NCBI GenBank assembly: GCA_963738135.1
Contig: CAVTVK010000002.1
Coordinates: 248,001 to 312,000 of the forward strand
Source: Bog-473 sp963738135
GTDB taxonomy: Bacteria > Actinomycetota > Acidimicrobiia > Acidimicrobiales > RAAP-2
Length of the DNA: 64,000 bases
Reading direction: 5' to 3'
Under the pieces are notes generated by a model. The model ran no database searches. It was not told the DNA's origin and worked only from the letters and a program-made list of their open reading frames with translations. The position numbers and the translations under genes are program-made. This document shows positions 24,174 to 32,804 of the stretch, piece after piece (within the stretch, counting starts at the first letter, position 1; each line of letters opens with the position of its first letter).

Positions 24174-24191
24174 TTACCCAATCGGGTGATA
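24174..24191. promoter_or_regulatory. palindrome-like site TACCCAATCGGGTGA
   Basis: An imperfect member of the recurring palindrome family. It is the last copy seen by eye before the IS3 remnant. Confidence 0.35.
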
Positions 24192-24328
24192 TCTCGGACC
24201 GATTCCCGGCGGATGGAGTAGACATCCCGGTGACGGGCGTGCGGCGGGTTTTGCAAGCAACCTGCCGTCGCCCGTCTCTCGACCGACCCCGCCCCGTCGC
24301 CCACTTCCCGATGTCCGCCCGTCTGGGC

Positions 24329-24712
24329 ACCTGTCAGACCTCAGAGTTGGTGATTGAGGCCGTGTCGATGGCAGTGGCCCGGCGGGACCCGGCGATCCCG
24401 CCGCTGCATCACAGCGACAAGGGATGCCAATACACATCACTCGACTTCACCAACCGATTGCACGAGCTCGTCCTCGTGCCTTCCTATGGATCCACCGGCG
24501 ACTGCGACGACAACACGGCCATGGAGACCTTCTGGGCCACGCTCAAGCGCGAGCTGAGCTGGATCCACGGACCCTTGCTCTACATGAACCGAGCACGACT
24601 GCGCAGCGCCCTCTTCGACTACATCGAAATCTTCTACAACCGAGAACGGGCCCAAGCCGGCCTCGGCCATCTCAGCCCGCTTGACTACGAAGCCGCCCTC
24701 GTGGTGGCCTGA
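24329..24712 (+). pseudogene. IS3-family transposase, C-terminal remnant
   Basis: The text TSELVIEAVSMAVARRDP, LHHSDKGCQYTS, GSTGDCDDNTAMETFWATLK and YIEIFYNRERAQAGLGHLSP is the second half of an IS3-group OrfB integrase core, including the second Asp (HHSDKG) and the Glu (AMETFWATLK) of the DDE triad. The first Asp and the whole N-terminal half are absent, so the element cannot move itself. The right end of the IS probably lies just after the stop. Confidence 0.85.
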
Positions 24713-24729
24713 ATCCCATAAACCCGTGT

Positions 24730-24915
24730 CTATCGAAGCGGGTCAACTCCACCCGGGATCTGGGCGTCTTCCTCGACCATGATCCGACTGAGTTCGGGTT
24801 GGCCCAAGAACCTGCTTCTCAGCACCACGATGCGCATGTCCGGACGGGCCGGCACGAGGTAGAAGGATCAAACTCCGGCCTGGACGACCTCCCACTGGGA
24901 TGACGTTGGCCCCAT
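24730..24915 (-). pseudogene. small gene with an in-frame TGA
   Basis: An ATG at 24915 opens MGPTSSQWEVVQAGV, then a TGA at 24870-24868, then SFYLVPARPDMRIVVLRSRF through to PGGVDPLR and a stop at 24730. The text on both sides of the TGA looks coding. AAGGAG lies upstream. No family recognised; it may be a decayed gene cut by the IS3 insertion. Confidence 0.35.
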
Positions 24916-25185
24916 CAAAATGCTTCGTCGTCTCCTTAAGACGGAGAGGGAGGCTCTTGCTCGGCACTTCGCTTTCGCCGAGCCAGCATCGTCTATATAG
25001 GTGTAGAGACCTGTTTACTTCGGCTCTAGAGGAGTTAGATACGACCTGCGAGGTCCATCACCAGGAGATGTGAGAGATTCGCCCGGAGTGGCCGGGAACG
25101 TGATGAACTCTGGCCGGTTACGCCCGCCCGCACCGGGGCCGGCGTTTTGGGGTACAGCAACTAGGTCGCCCGAACTCGGGCCGGC
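24916..25185. other. intergenic stretch, nothing recognised
   Basis: Locally AT-richer around 24990-25040 (GTCTATATAGGTGTAG). No convincing gene. Confidence 0.35.
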
Positions 25186-25907
25186 CTACGAGGTAGACGC
25201 GTTGCTGATCGCTGCCAGCAACTTCGCGAGCTCCTCTGGTCGGTTGCTGGCGACCATGTGGTTCGTACCGATCTCGTGGTAGCGCCAGCGATCGGACTCC
25301 CTTGCGTAATCGGCGGCATCCCAGAACGCGGCGCCCCCCGGCGCCTCGCGTGAGTCGGCTGTCGCCTTGATGTAGGAGAGCCCGAACGTGTAGTCCTCGA
25401 TCGGCTTCGCCAGATAGATGGACTCGGTGAAGCATCGAACCGGGTGCGGCACTCGGCGAGAGGACTGCCAGGCGGCTTCATTGGGGTCGTCGTAGTCGCG
25501 TTCGGGTGGCGGGACCAGCCACTCGTCGCCGACCGCTATGGTCGCCCGGCGCTCTCGACCGGACAGGCCGGTGACGGTCTCGCCGTTCCCAGGCACGAAC
25601 GCGTCGAGGTAGACGAGTTCGCGAACCAGCGATCGGAGATGTGTGCCAGGGCCGCCGTCACGACCGCGCCGCCGTATGAGTACCCGACCAGGACGACGTC
25701 ACCGAGGTCCTCGAACAGCATGAGATTGACGACGTCATGAACGTGGGTCGTGAGATCGACCTGCGGACTCACGAGGTGGACTCGCTCGCCGATCCCCGTC
25801 AAACTCGGCGTGAAGACCTCATGACCCTCGGCCGCCAGCAGCCGACGAACCTCCCGCCAGCAATGAGCGCCACTCCAACCACCGTGAACAAGCACGAACG
25901 TAGCCAT
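25186..25907 (-). pseudogene. alpha/beta hydrolase (esterase EstC-like), one frame break
   Basis: The first part starts MATFVLVHGGWSGAHCWREV, has the oxyanion HGGW and the nucleophile elbow GYSYGG, and reaches ALAHISDR; the text then continues in the next frame as VRELVYLDAFVPGNGET and runs to the stop at 25186 with the catalytic-type His in GTNHMVASNRPEEL. One missing base near 25627-25632 explains the break. Corrected length is about 240 residues, usual for EstC/salicylate-esterase-like enzymes. Substrate unknown. Confidence 0.8.
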
Positions 25908-26271
25908 ATCAATAAGTCTTCCAGTATCCCGACCATGGTGATCCCAGCAGGCTACAGCCGGGCGACGAAGGTGTCGCCGTCCCGGCGATCGGGGACGCGG
26001 TGGCGCGTCGATCCGGGGAAGTGCGTTTGGGGCCCCTCGAGCTCAGCGCGTCGCGCATCCGTACGTACCACTCGACTCGGCGACAACTCACAAGTGGCAG
26101 TCATTCGCTTCTCGGAAGCGCCGCTTTAGGATGACACGTCTCGGAACGGAGCATTGCAGCGCAGCGCAGTGCAGGGCAGGGAACGCTACTGCGCGTTCAC
26201 GAGGATGAGGTTCTGCCTCAGCGTCGGCGCCTTATACGGGACGGTGTGATCCGGTGGAGTTTTCGTGCGAG
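25908..26271. other. intergenic stretch, nothing recognised
   Basis: A short run of CGCAG/TGCAG units near 26153-26178 is the only structure noticed. No convincing gene. Confidence 0.35.
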
Positions 26272-27654
26272 TCAGCGAGCTTGCTGGGAGCGTCGGCTCG
26301 CGGGAACGAAGCGCTTGAGCTTACCGCTGCGCTGGCGGTCGATCGCGGCGACGATTTCCACGGAGACCACGGGTCGTCCCAGGCCGACGCCTTCCAAGGT
26401 GGCTGCTACCCGGCGAGCCAGGGCGGTCTCGTCGATCGGTCCTTCGGCGACGATGGTGATGTCGGCACCCTGCAAGGTCTGCGACACCTGATACTCGACC
26501 ATCATCGGATGCTGTCCGAGAACATCTCTGAAGACATGGGGATGCACGGTGATACCGTCCGGGTAAATGAAGGTGTCATCCAGGCGGCCTTGCGGGTCGC
26601 GGACACGTCGGAGTGCCGAACCGCAAGGGCACGTCCCCGGCACGACGGCCACTTCGTCGGTGACCTCAAAGCGGATCAGCGGGAGAACAGGGTTGTAGAG
26701 GTTCGTGAAGAGGATGCGCTCACTTGGTTGGCCAGGTGCCACGGCTCGTCCGCTGCTGTCGACAAGCTCGACGAGGCACAAGTCGTCTGGAAGGTGGATG
26801 CCGTGCGTGCACGCTCCGACGAACAGGCCTTCTGACATTCCGTAGCCGTTGAGGATCGGGACACCCCACACCTCGTGCAGTAGTGCTCGCGTCTCCGGCA
26901 GGAGCGGTTCGGAGATGGGGTTGATACGGCGGGGTCGGATGCGCAACCGCCCGCGGCGTGCTTCCAGAGCAAGCCGATGGAGCACCGAGCTGTAACCCTG
27001 GAGGATCGTGGGTTGTAGCTGGTTGAGTCCCGCAACGATGTCGTCGAGCGGCAGGGTGACGGGTAGGAAATGGCGCGTTGTCCCCGCTCCCGAGAAGGTG
27101 CGGCCCAGCGCTCCGGAGATGTGCGTCGCGTTGGCCGCAGCGACGACGGCTGCCACTCGTGGAACGTCGGCGAGTTCCGGATCGTTGTACCAATCTCGGA
27201 TCTGGAACCGAACGACGGACGTGTAGCAGATCGCCCACGCCTTCCAGCCGTAGACGAACAGCCCACGCTGGCCACTCGCGCCGCCCGACGCGACCACATG
27301 GAACTCGTCGAAGAGGTACGCATCGCCGTCGAGACGCTCGAGGTGGTTCTCGCACACCGCCCGGCTAAGTCTTTGGTCGGTGACGATGTCGTCGAAGTTG
27401 CTCATGAGATCCGACTTGGTCATCACGGGCAGGGTCTCGATGTCCTCGACGGTCACCTTCTTGAGGTCGATGGCGGCTAATCGCTCCCGATGCCAGTTCG
27501 ATTGAGTGGATGCCACGCCAAGCAGGTCACGAAGTGCATTGCGCTGCTCGGCGGTCAGATCGGCCCGGGACCAAGAGAGGCGCTCTAGGTGTTGCGCTAG
27601 CAAACCCTCTGCCACAGTCAGGTGGCGAGATCGAATGTCTTCGTACCCCGGCAT
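26272..27654 (-). CDS. phenylacetate-CoA ligase-like adenylating enzyme
   Basis: 460 residues. LPVMTKSDLMSNFDDI, VVASGGASGQRGLFVYGWKA (the P-loop-like substrate-binding segment), NGYGMSEG, and YNPVLPLIRFEVTDEV are the PaaK/CapK pattern of the ANL superfamily. PCGSALRRVRDPQGRLDDTF resembles the region that closes over the adenylate. Such enzymes join an organic acid to CoA or an amine through an AMP intermediate; the acid is unknown. It stands alone, without a phenylacetate pathway. Confidence 0.85.
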   Translation of the reverse strand: MPGYEDIRSRHLTVAEGLLAQHLERLSWSRADLTAEQRNALRDLLGVASTQSNWHRERLAAIDLKKVTVEDIETLPVMTKSDLMSNFDDIVTDQRLSRAVCENHLERLDGDAYLFDEFHVVASGGASGQRGLFVYGWKAWAICYTSVVRFQIRDWYNDPELADVPRVAAVVAAANATHISGALGRTFSGAGTTRHFLPVTLPLDDIVAGLNQLQPTILQGYSSVLHRLALEARRGRLRIRPRRINPISEPLLPETRALLHEVWGVPILNGYGMSEGLFVGACTHGIHLPDDLCLVELVDSSGRAVAPGQPSERILFTNLYNPVLPLIRFEVTDEVAVVPGTCPCGSALRRVRDPQGRLDDTFIYPDGITVHPHVFRDVLGQHPMMVEYQVSQTLQGADITIVAEGPIDETALARRVAATLEGVGLGRPVVSVEIVAAIDRQRSGKLKRFVPASRRSQQAR

Positions 27655-27727
27655 GGGCCCAGGCTAACCGTGCCTATTCCAAGGAGATTCTTCGCGTTCC
27701 AAGGTCGACAAGATGCGGTACGGGCTC

Positions 27728-27771
27728 CGAGCGATTGGAGCATCTCCTCCGAGCGATTGGAGCATCTCCTC
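27728..27771. repeat. 22-bp tandem duplication
   Basis: Two exact adjacent copies of a 22-base unit that starts CGAGCGATTGGAG, upstream of the ligase gene. A partial third copy (CGAGCG) follows. Confidence 0.8.
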
Positions 27772-27910
27772 CGAGCGGGCGTGAGTCCTGCTGTTGGGTA
27801 TCCCACGGTGGCACCCAATCCCGACGTTTGGGGGCAGTCAGCTGACGGCTAAAGGCCTCGCAGGTCGCTGCGGTCGGGGCGATGTGCCATCGGATCCGAA
27901 GCAGTTGGGC

Positions 27911-28372
27911 TCAGTATTCGCCCTTGATCACGAAATACGAGCCGCGGATCGTCCCGGCTAGCTTCGACCTCTGTCGCGCGAATTTGAACGCGCCAAGCTC
28001 GGCGGGGACCTCCATCCCCTCGGAGAGCTTGAACCCGACCGCTCGCTTCTTGGGGTCGTCGAGCGTGTAGGCAACGTTGATTGAGAGCCCGTTCTGGTAG
28101 AACACGTAGGGCCACCGGATGTTCTCGACCTCGAGGTTCGCTGCCTCAAGCGGAGACGAATCGACAACGATGTCGCGCTCCTCTTTGAGGATGCGATGCA
28201 CCCAATCGATGGTCTTCTTGGCTTTGGTAGCCGGTTCGACGGTGAACACGTGGTCGTACTTGTTCTTGAAGTACCGAGCCTCGTGCGCGCGCAAGCCAGC
28301 CAGCGCAGCCGCCACCGGCGACGACTCAAGGCCGATGGCGGAGACATTGACGAAGTCCACTGCGTAGCTCAT
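27911..28372 (-). CDS. conserved-looking hypothetical protein
   Basis: 153 residues starting MSYAVDFVNVSAIGLESSPV; a start 8 codons earlier (MPTYNGAA) is also possible, and neither has a clear ribosome site. Text such as FKNKYDHVFTVEPATKAKKT and VENIRWPYVFYQNGLSINVA has strong alternating hydrophobic pattern and looks like a folded alpha/beta protein. No signal peptide, membrane segment or known motif was found. Confidence 0.6.
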   Translation of the reverse strand: MSYAVDFVNVSAIGLESSPVAAALAGLRAHEARYFKNKYDHVFTVEPATKAKKTIDWVHRILKEERDIVVDSSPLEAANLEVENIRWPYVFYQNGLSINVAYTLDDPKKRAVGFKLSEGMEVPAELGAFKFARQRSKLAGTIRGSYFVIKGEY

Positions 28373-28396
28373 AGCGGCGCCATTGTACGTTGGCAT

Positions 28397-28810
28397 GGGT
28401 GTCGTCGACCGAGACCGGGCATAGAAACCTATGGCTGAAGCGGTCCCAGTCGCCCATATCGGATGGCTACATGATGGAGAATTCATCCAATTCATCCACA
28501 CGTCCAGTTGCGGCGCAGGGTGGACTGTTTGGGTGTCATCGGGCATCTTCGGGCGCCAGACTGACGATCGTGACCCACGCCAGCCGTTTCGACGACGATG
28601 TGGGGCTCCCTGCGCCCATGCCACCCTTGAGACCGAGTAATCCCCTCGCCGACCACGACTAGCCGTCGAAAATGTCAGGTGTCTGTCAATCAGTCGGGCC
28701 CCTCCACCTTCTTCGCCGGACTTCGGCCACCTGGCGGCACAACGATGGCACCCGGAGAACAGCGCCCCCACCTTCTGGCGAGCGCACCGTTGGCCATGCG
28801 TCCCGCCGCT
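28397..28810. other. intergenic stretch, nothing recognised
   Basis: Open frames here are short and without ribosome sites or recognisable text. Confidence 0.35.
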
Positions 28811-29449
28811 CTATACAAGTCCGCGCCGATGGGCGTATGCGACCGCCTGTGCTCGATCACGACTCTCCGTCTTCGAGAAGATGTGGTTCACATGCGTCTT
28901 CACAGTGGCTTCGCTCACGAAAAGCTCCTCAGCAATCTGGGCGTTGGATCGACCGGCCGCGATGAGTCGAAGCACCTCGCCTTCTCGTTCCGTCAGCCCG
29001 TCAGGCAGAGCATGCACATTGCCCGGAGACGAGGGGGTGACGGCCACTTCGACGAGTCGAGCCTGGACCTCTGAGTCCAGCAGGGCCTGCCCGCTGCCGG
29101 CCGCTTCCAGCGCACGCCTAATCTCGCTCCGCCCCGCATCCTTGGTGAGATAGCCGATCGCACCGGCGCGCAATGCCCCGAAGATCGAGTCGTCGTCGGC
29201 ATAGGTGGTCAGGACCACCACCTGGGTCGCGGGGTACGCGGCGCGAATACGCCGTGTCGCCTCGACCCCGTCCACTCTGGGCATCCGCAGGTCCATGAGG
29301 ACCACATCGGGCGCCCACTCCTCGACGCAGGCGAGTGCTTCCTCGCCGTCGGCGGCAGCGGCCACGACCTCGATTCCGGGCAGGGTGCCGAGCAGGGTCG
29401 TCAGACCCTCCCGAACGACGGTCTGATCGTCCACGATCAGGACCTTCAC
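28811..29449 (-). CDS. NarL/LuxR-type response regulator
   Basis: 212 residues. VKVLIVDDQTVVREGL starts the receiver domain, with the phospho-acceptor Asp in VVLMDLRMPRVDG, the Thr in VVLTTYAD and the Lys in YLTKDAG. The LuxR helix-turn-helix follows (LTEREGEVLRLIAAGRSNAQ and ATVKTHVNHIFSK). The GTG overlaps the kinase stop as GTGA, so kinase and regulator are coupled partners. Confidence 0.93.
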   Translation of the reverse strand: MKVLIVDDQTVVREGLTTLLGTLPGIEVVAAAADGEEALACVEEWAPDVVLMDLRMPRVDGVEATRRIRAAYPATQVVVLTTYADDDSIFGALRAGAIGYLTKDAGRSEIRRALEAAGSGQALLDSEVQARLVEVAVTPSSPGNVHALPDGLTEREGEVLRLIAAGRSNAQIAEELFVSEATVKTHVNHIFSKTESRDRAQAVAYAHRRGLV

Positions 29450-30606
29450 GCAGGGACCGCCACGTGGACGCTCCAACCGTCCGGGTTTGGCCCTGCGTCG
29501 ACCTCGCCCCCCAGCAGTTCGACCCGCTCGCGCATGCCTTGTAGCCCGAACCCGCCCCCCGTGTCTCGGAGCTCGTCCGCGCTCCCCGCTTCCTGATCGT
29601 TGGCCACGAGCAGAGTGACTCGTTCCTCCTCGAAGTTGAGTCGAATCGTCACCTGCGCACCGGGGGCGTGTTTCCGGGCGTTCGTCAACGCCTCCTGGGC
29701 GGCGCGGTAGAGGGCGAGTCCGGCCTCTGCACCCATGGACCGAGCGTTCCCCTCGACCGTCAGTTCGGCGCATTCGTGGGCAGCTAACGACGCCAGCTGC
29801 TCAGTGAGTTCGACCGGCTCGTCTCGCAACACATGGACCGCTTGCCGCGTCTCCTCCAGGCCCCGGACGGCGAGGCTCCGGGCTTGCCGGACCAGTTCCC
29901 GAGCGCGTTCGGGGTCGTCTCCCTGCTCCAAGACTGCGTCGGCCGCACCGAGTTCAACGGAGAGAGCGCCGAGGGAATGGGCCAGAACATCATGGAGCTC
30001 GCGGCCAAGGCGGTTGCGTTCCGCGAGCGCAGCCGCCTTGTCCCGTTCGGCGTCGGCACGCACACGCTCGGCGAGGAGTTGTTCGGCCTGGTGCGCCCGC
30101 GCCAGGTATTGACGACGGCTTGCTCCCGCCATGAGCCCTGCGGCTGCCGCGAGTGCGCCCTCGGCGATGATCTCGCCCTCCGAGGCGGCGCCAAGGGCCA
30201 GCACCGAGACGGCCGCAGCGGCCACACCGAGAGCACCCACTGCGGCAGCTGGTGCCGTGTCGAACGCGATGCCGGCGCCGAGCGCTCCAACCGCCACGAA
30301 GGTGACGGAGAAGGGCGCATACCCGCTGAGGGCTCCGCCCGAAACAGCCAGCACGACCAGGCATCCCCACGTTGCTGCCGACGGGGCCTTGAAGCGGCGG
30401 CACGCCATCCACCCCATCCAGCCCAGCGAGGCGGTCACTGCGAGCAGTGGCACCGCGACGCCCGCCCCAGAAGCGCCACGCTGGACTTGGTGGGCGATGC
30501 CCCACAGCACACCAGCGAGGGCGCCCAACCGGGCGACGGTGAGCATCCGGCTCGACCGGCTGCCCCAGGCCAATCGGAGTCTGTCTGCCAGCTCCATGCC
30601 CGACAT
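29446..30606 (-). CDS. NarL-family sensor histidine kinase
   Basis: 386 residues. Five or six hydrophobic segments fill residues 20-165, then a helical linker and the HisKA_3 box ERNRLGRELHDVLAHSLGAL with the phospho-acceptor His. The HATPase domain has ALTNARKHAPGAQVTI (N box) and GGGFGLQGMRERV (G box). The sensor region is almost entirely membrane-embedded, so it probably senses membrane state or a lipophilic signal. It is followed by its response regulator. Confidence 0.92.
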   Translation of the reverse strand: MSGMELADRLRLAWGSRSSRMLTVARLGALAGVLWGIAHQVQRGASGAGVAVPLLAVTASLGWMGWMACRRFKAPSAATWGCLVVLAVSGGALSGYAPFSVTFVAVGALGAGIAFDTAPAAAVGALGVAAAAVSVLALGAASEGEIIAEGALAAAAGLMAGASRRQYLARAHQAEQLLAERVRADAERDKAAALAERNRLGRELHDVLAHSLGALSVELGAADAVLEQGDDPERARELVRQARSLAVRGLEETRQAVHVLRDEPVELTEQLASLAAHECAELTVEGNARSMGAEAGLALYRAAQEALTNARKHAPGAQVTIRLNFEEERVTLLVANDQEAGSADELRDTGGGFGLQGMRERVELLGGEVDAGPNPDGWSVHVAVPA

Positions 30607-30658
30607 GATCGCGCTGGTACCTCACCCAACCGGTCTCGTGGTCTCGGACGATCTCGGC

Positions 30659-31189
30659 TCAGGCCACGGCCGGGCTGCGACGGAGGCCCCCGCGGGGAAT
30701 CACGGCGCCGATTCGCCGTGTCTTGAGGTAGAGCACGCCGGTCCGGCTGACCACCTCGGCCAGGGCCATGAGGACGAAAGCAGCCGTCCAGGCGGAGCCG
30801 GAGGTGACGTGGTGCGCAGCGCTGAAGTGGGCGACCGAAGCCTGGCCGCCATGGGTCACCCAGATGGCAAACGTCATGCGGGCGCCGACACCGACCACCC
30901 ACAAGAAGGCTGCGATCACGCCCGCCTTGGCGAAGGCGCCTTCACTCAGGCGGGAGATGCCCGTGGTCATCCCCGCCAGCGCACCGAGGGTGCCGCCGAC
31001 CAGGGCGAGCGTGGTCACAAGAACCAGGTCGTTGCCAGCGGTGGGCATGGCGTGCAGGAACTGAGAGCAGGCCCAGATAGTCATCACAACTGGGAACAAC
31101 AGGCGGGCGCGGGTGATGTTGTGGCCTCGGATCTGAAGCACAACGAGGCTGATCAGGGCGATGTTGAGGACGTAATCAGTAATGGTCAT
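30659..31189 (-). CDS. integral membrane protein of the two-component operon
   Basis: 176 residues from MTITDYVLNIALISLVVLQI with about five transmembrane helices (VLVTTLALVGGTLGALAGM, AGVIAAFLWVVGVGARMTFA, AWTAAFVLMALAEVVSRTG). No ribosome site as clear as GGAGG was seen; an in-frame upstream start exists but is polar. It ends 53 bases before the kinase gene on the same strand, so it may be the sensed or controlled partner. Family not recognised. Confidence 0.75.
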   Translation of the reverse strand: MTITDYVLNIALISLVVLQIRGHNITRARLLFPVVMTIWACSQFLHAMPTAGNDLVLVTTLALVGGTLGALAGMTTGISRLSEGAFAKAGVIAAFLWVVGVGARMTFAIWVTHGGQASVAHFSAAHHVTSGSAWTAAFVLMALAEVVSRTGVLYLKTRRIGAVIPRGGLRRSPAVA

Positions 31190-31524
31190 ACCCTCAGTGT
31201 CCGCCCAGGAGCGCCCCGGATCGTCGGCCCAAGGGTTGACCCACGGGTTGATTCCCGCCTCCACCTGGACCGCTCGCAGCGTCCGGGCTCCGGGCAGGTC
31301 CAAGGCTGCCCCAGTGCGCCGGCGGGACGGTGACGCGTTCTGAGCGCGCTGAGGCAACACCTCGCTACCTGGAACCCCGTGATTGCGAGGTCCAACCCGA
31401 TCCTCGAAACCAGTCCTCCGCCGGACGAGTCAACGGCCGGCCGGACACGTTCCAGACCTCTCGGCACCACAGGTCAGTTGTCACCGAATCGTGCAGCAGT
31501 CCCTGCCAGTTACGGGATTTGGAG
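31190..31524. other. intergenic stretch, nothing recognised
   Basis: No convincing gene or hairpin; marks the border between the two-component operon and the recombinase/transposase module. Confidence 0.35.
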
Positions 31525-31734
31525 CTATTTAGGTCCGGACGGTCGGCCCGGTCGACGAGGATGGTTGCTGTCCCACCGCTCAATTTCATGGCGCCGCCAT
31601 ACGCGACCTATTGCCAATTCCGCCTCAGGAGCTGGGAAGTCGTTGTACGACTTGATCAATTGGTTCACCCGTTGACGAGAGATCCGCAAGATCTCCGCAA
31701 TCTCGGTCACGCTGACGAGATCCTCGGGCACCAA
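31525..31734 (-). CDS. small helix-turn-helix DNA-binding protein (excisionase/MerR-like)
   Basis: Up to 69 residues (TTG at 31734, or GTG one codon later). VSVTEIAEILRISRQRVNQL is a clear helix-turn-helix, followed by a wing (GRVWRRHEIERWDSNH). This is the AlpA/excisionase-like or MerR-like fold used by Xis proteins and small regulators. It diverges from the recombinase-like gene across a 103-base AT-rich gap with repeated CTTAGA sites, so it probably controls both. Confidence 0.8.
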   Translation of the reverse strand: MVPEDLVSVTEIAEILRISRQRVNQLIKSYNDFPAPEAELAIGRVWRRHEIERWDSNHPRRPGRPSGPK

Positions 31735-31741
31735 AAGTAAG

Positions 31742-31793
31742 TCTAAGAAAACCCTTGCTTAGATGCAATATTCACAATACACTTGCACTTAGA
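31742..31793. promoter_or_regulatory. CTTAGA operator-like repeats in the divergent promoter region
   Basis: TCTAAG (31742-31747) and CTTAGA (31758-31763) form an inverted pair with a 10-base spacer; a further CTTAGA lies at 31788-31793, 30 bases from the second, in similar surroundings (CTTGC nearby upstream, CAATA downstream). The gap is AT-rich compared with its surroundings, as expected for promoters. Confidence 0.5.
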
Positions 31794-31837
31794 CAATAGG
31801 TGGCCCGGGCGGTGCGCTAACACCCCCGGGCCCGGCC

Positions 31838-32804
31838 ATGACCTGTGTTGGAGGTCCTGACGTGCTCAAGGGTACGAGACTCGCCCCGGATTGGGGTGCC
31901 AATGAGGAGATCGCGCTTCGCGTTTCGTCCTATCGCCCTCAGGCGATTGACGAGCACCTTTGGGTGGCGATACGGCCGTTCGTTCTCGCCTGCACCTCGG
32001 CGCTACCCCTCGAAGGCTGGGCCAGCGCTACGCGGACTCTGCGTGTACTCGCCCAGATCGGACTCTGGGCCGAGGGGGAGGGCATTGGGCTTGACCAGGA
32101 AGTGATCTTCGACCCAGACACTGTCGAGCGCTTCGTCACAGACATGCGTGGCTCGGATGCTTCCCGGTCCTCCTACCGAGCAGTTCTCCGTCGCATAGGA
32201 CCGCTGCTGACGCGCGAAGCACCGTGGGAGCCACGTACGGCGTCTGTCAGCAGACGCCATGTGGCCGTCCCGTACACTGCTGAAGAGCTCATACTCCTGT
32301 CCAGTGATGCTTGCCAACAAGCCACTGTTGGACTGCGCAGGGCGGCTGAGGCCCTTCTCGCGTTGGGCGCTGGAGCGGGTCTCGACGGCCGTTGGTGCAC
32401 GCGAGTCAGAGCCGATGACGTACTCGTCGATGCAGTTGTTCTGATTCGCGTCGGAGATCCCGCGGCGCGACTGGCGCCCGTGCTGGCTCGATGGGAAGCC
32501 ACAGTTTTGGACTTGGCGGCGACGGCCCGTGGCGAATATCTCGTGGGCGGTTACTCGACGTCTCGCAATCGAGCCAGTGCACTGACGGCTTCGTTGGTCC
32601 TGCCACCTGGACATCCCAAGCTCTCCTGCGCTCGTCTGCGTTCGACCTGGCTCCTGTCCCACTTGATCGCTGGGCACGCGGTTGCCTGAGTTGGCTTCTG
32701 CCGCAGGCCTTCAGGGGATCACGGTTCTCTCTGATCTTCTGGCCAACGTCCCGCCGATGGAAGAGCGGGACTCCCTACAGATGTTGCGTGGAGCGAGCCA
32801 GTGA
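31838..32804 (+). pseudogene. degenerate tyrosine-recombinase-like protein, one frame break
   Basis: About 322 residues when corrected. An N-terminal helical SAM-like part (WASATRTLRVLAQIGLWAEG, SRSSYRAVLRRIGPLL) precedes a domain with GAGAGLDGRWCTRVRADDVL (box I position) and LSCARLRSTWLLSHLIAG (box II position). After this the frame changes near 32671-32676 and continues TRLPELASAAGLQGITVLSD to a TGA at 32802-32804, which overlaps the GTG of the next gene. The catalytic Tyr and box II His are not visible, so strand cleavage is doubtful. The overlap strongly supports the corrected reading. Confidence 0.65.

Larger units (their letters stand above)
23652..24328. other. intergenic stretch with two palindromes
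   Basis: It contains TCACCCGATCGTGTGA at 23710-23725 and TTACCCAATCGGGTGATA at 24174-24191. No gene is convincing. The right part runs into the transposase remnant. Confidence 0.4.

Noticed and set aside
27728..27771. Regulatory array in the 22-bp tandem duplication
   Set aside because: Only two full copies exist and no palindrome or promoter element lies inside, so a simple duplication is more likely.
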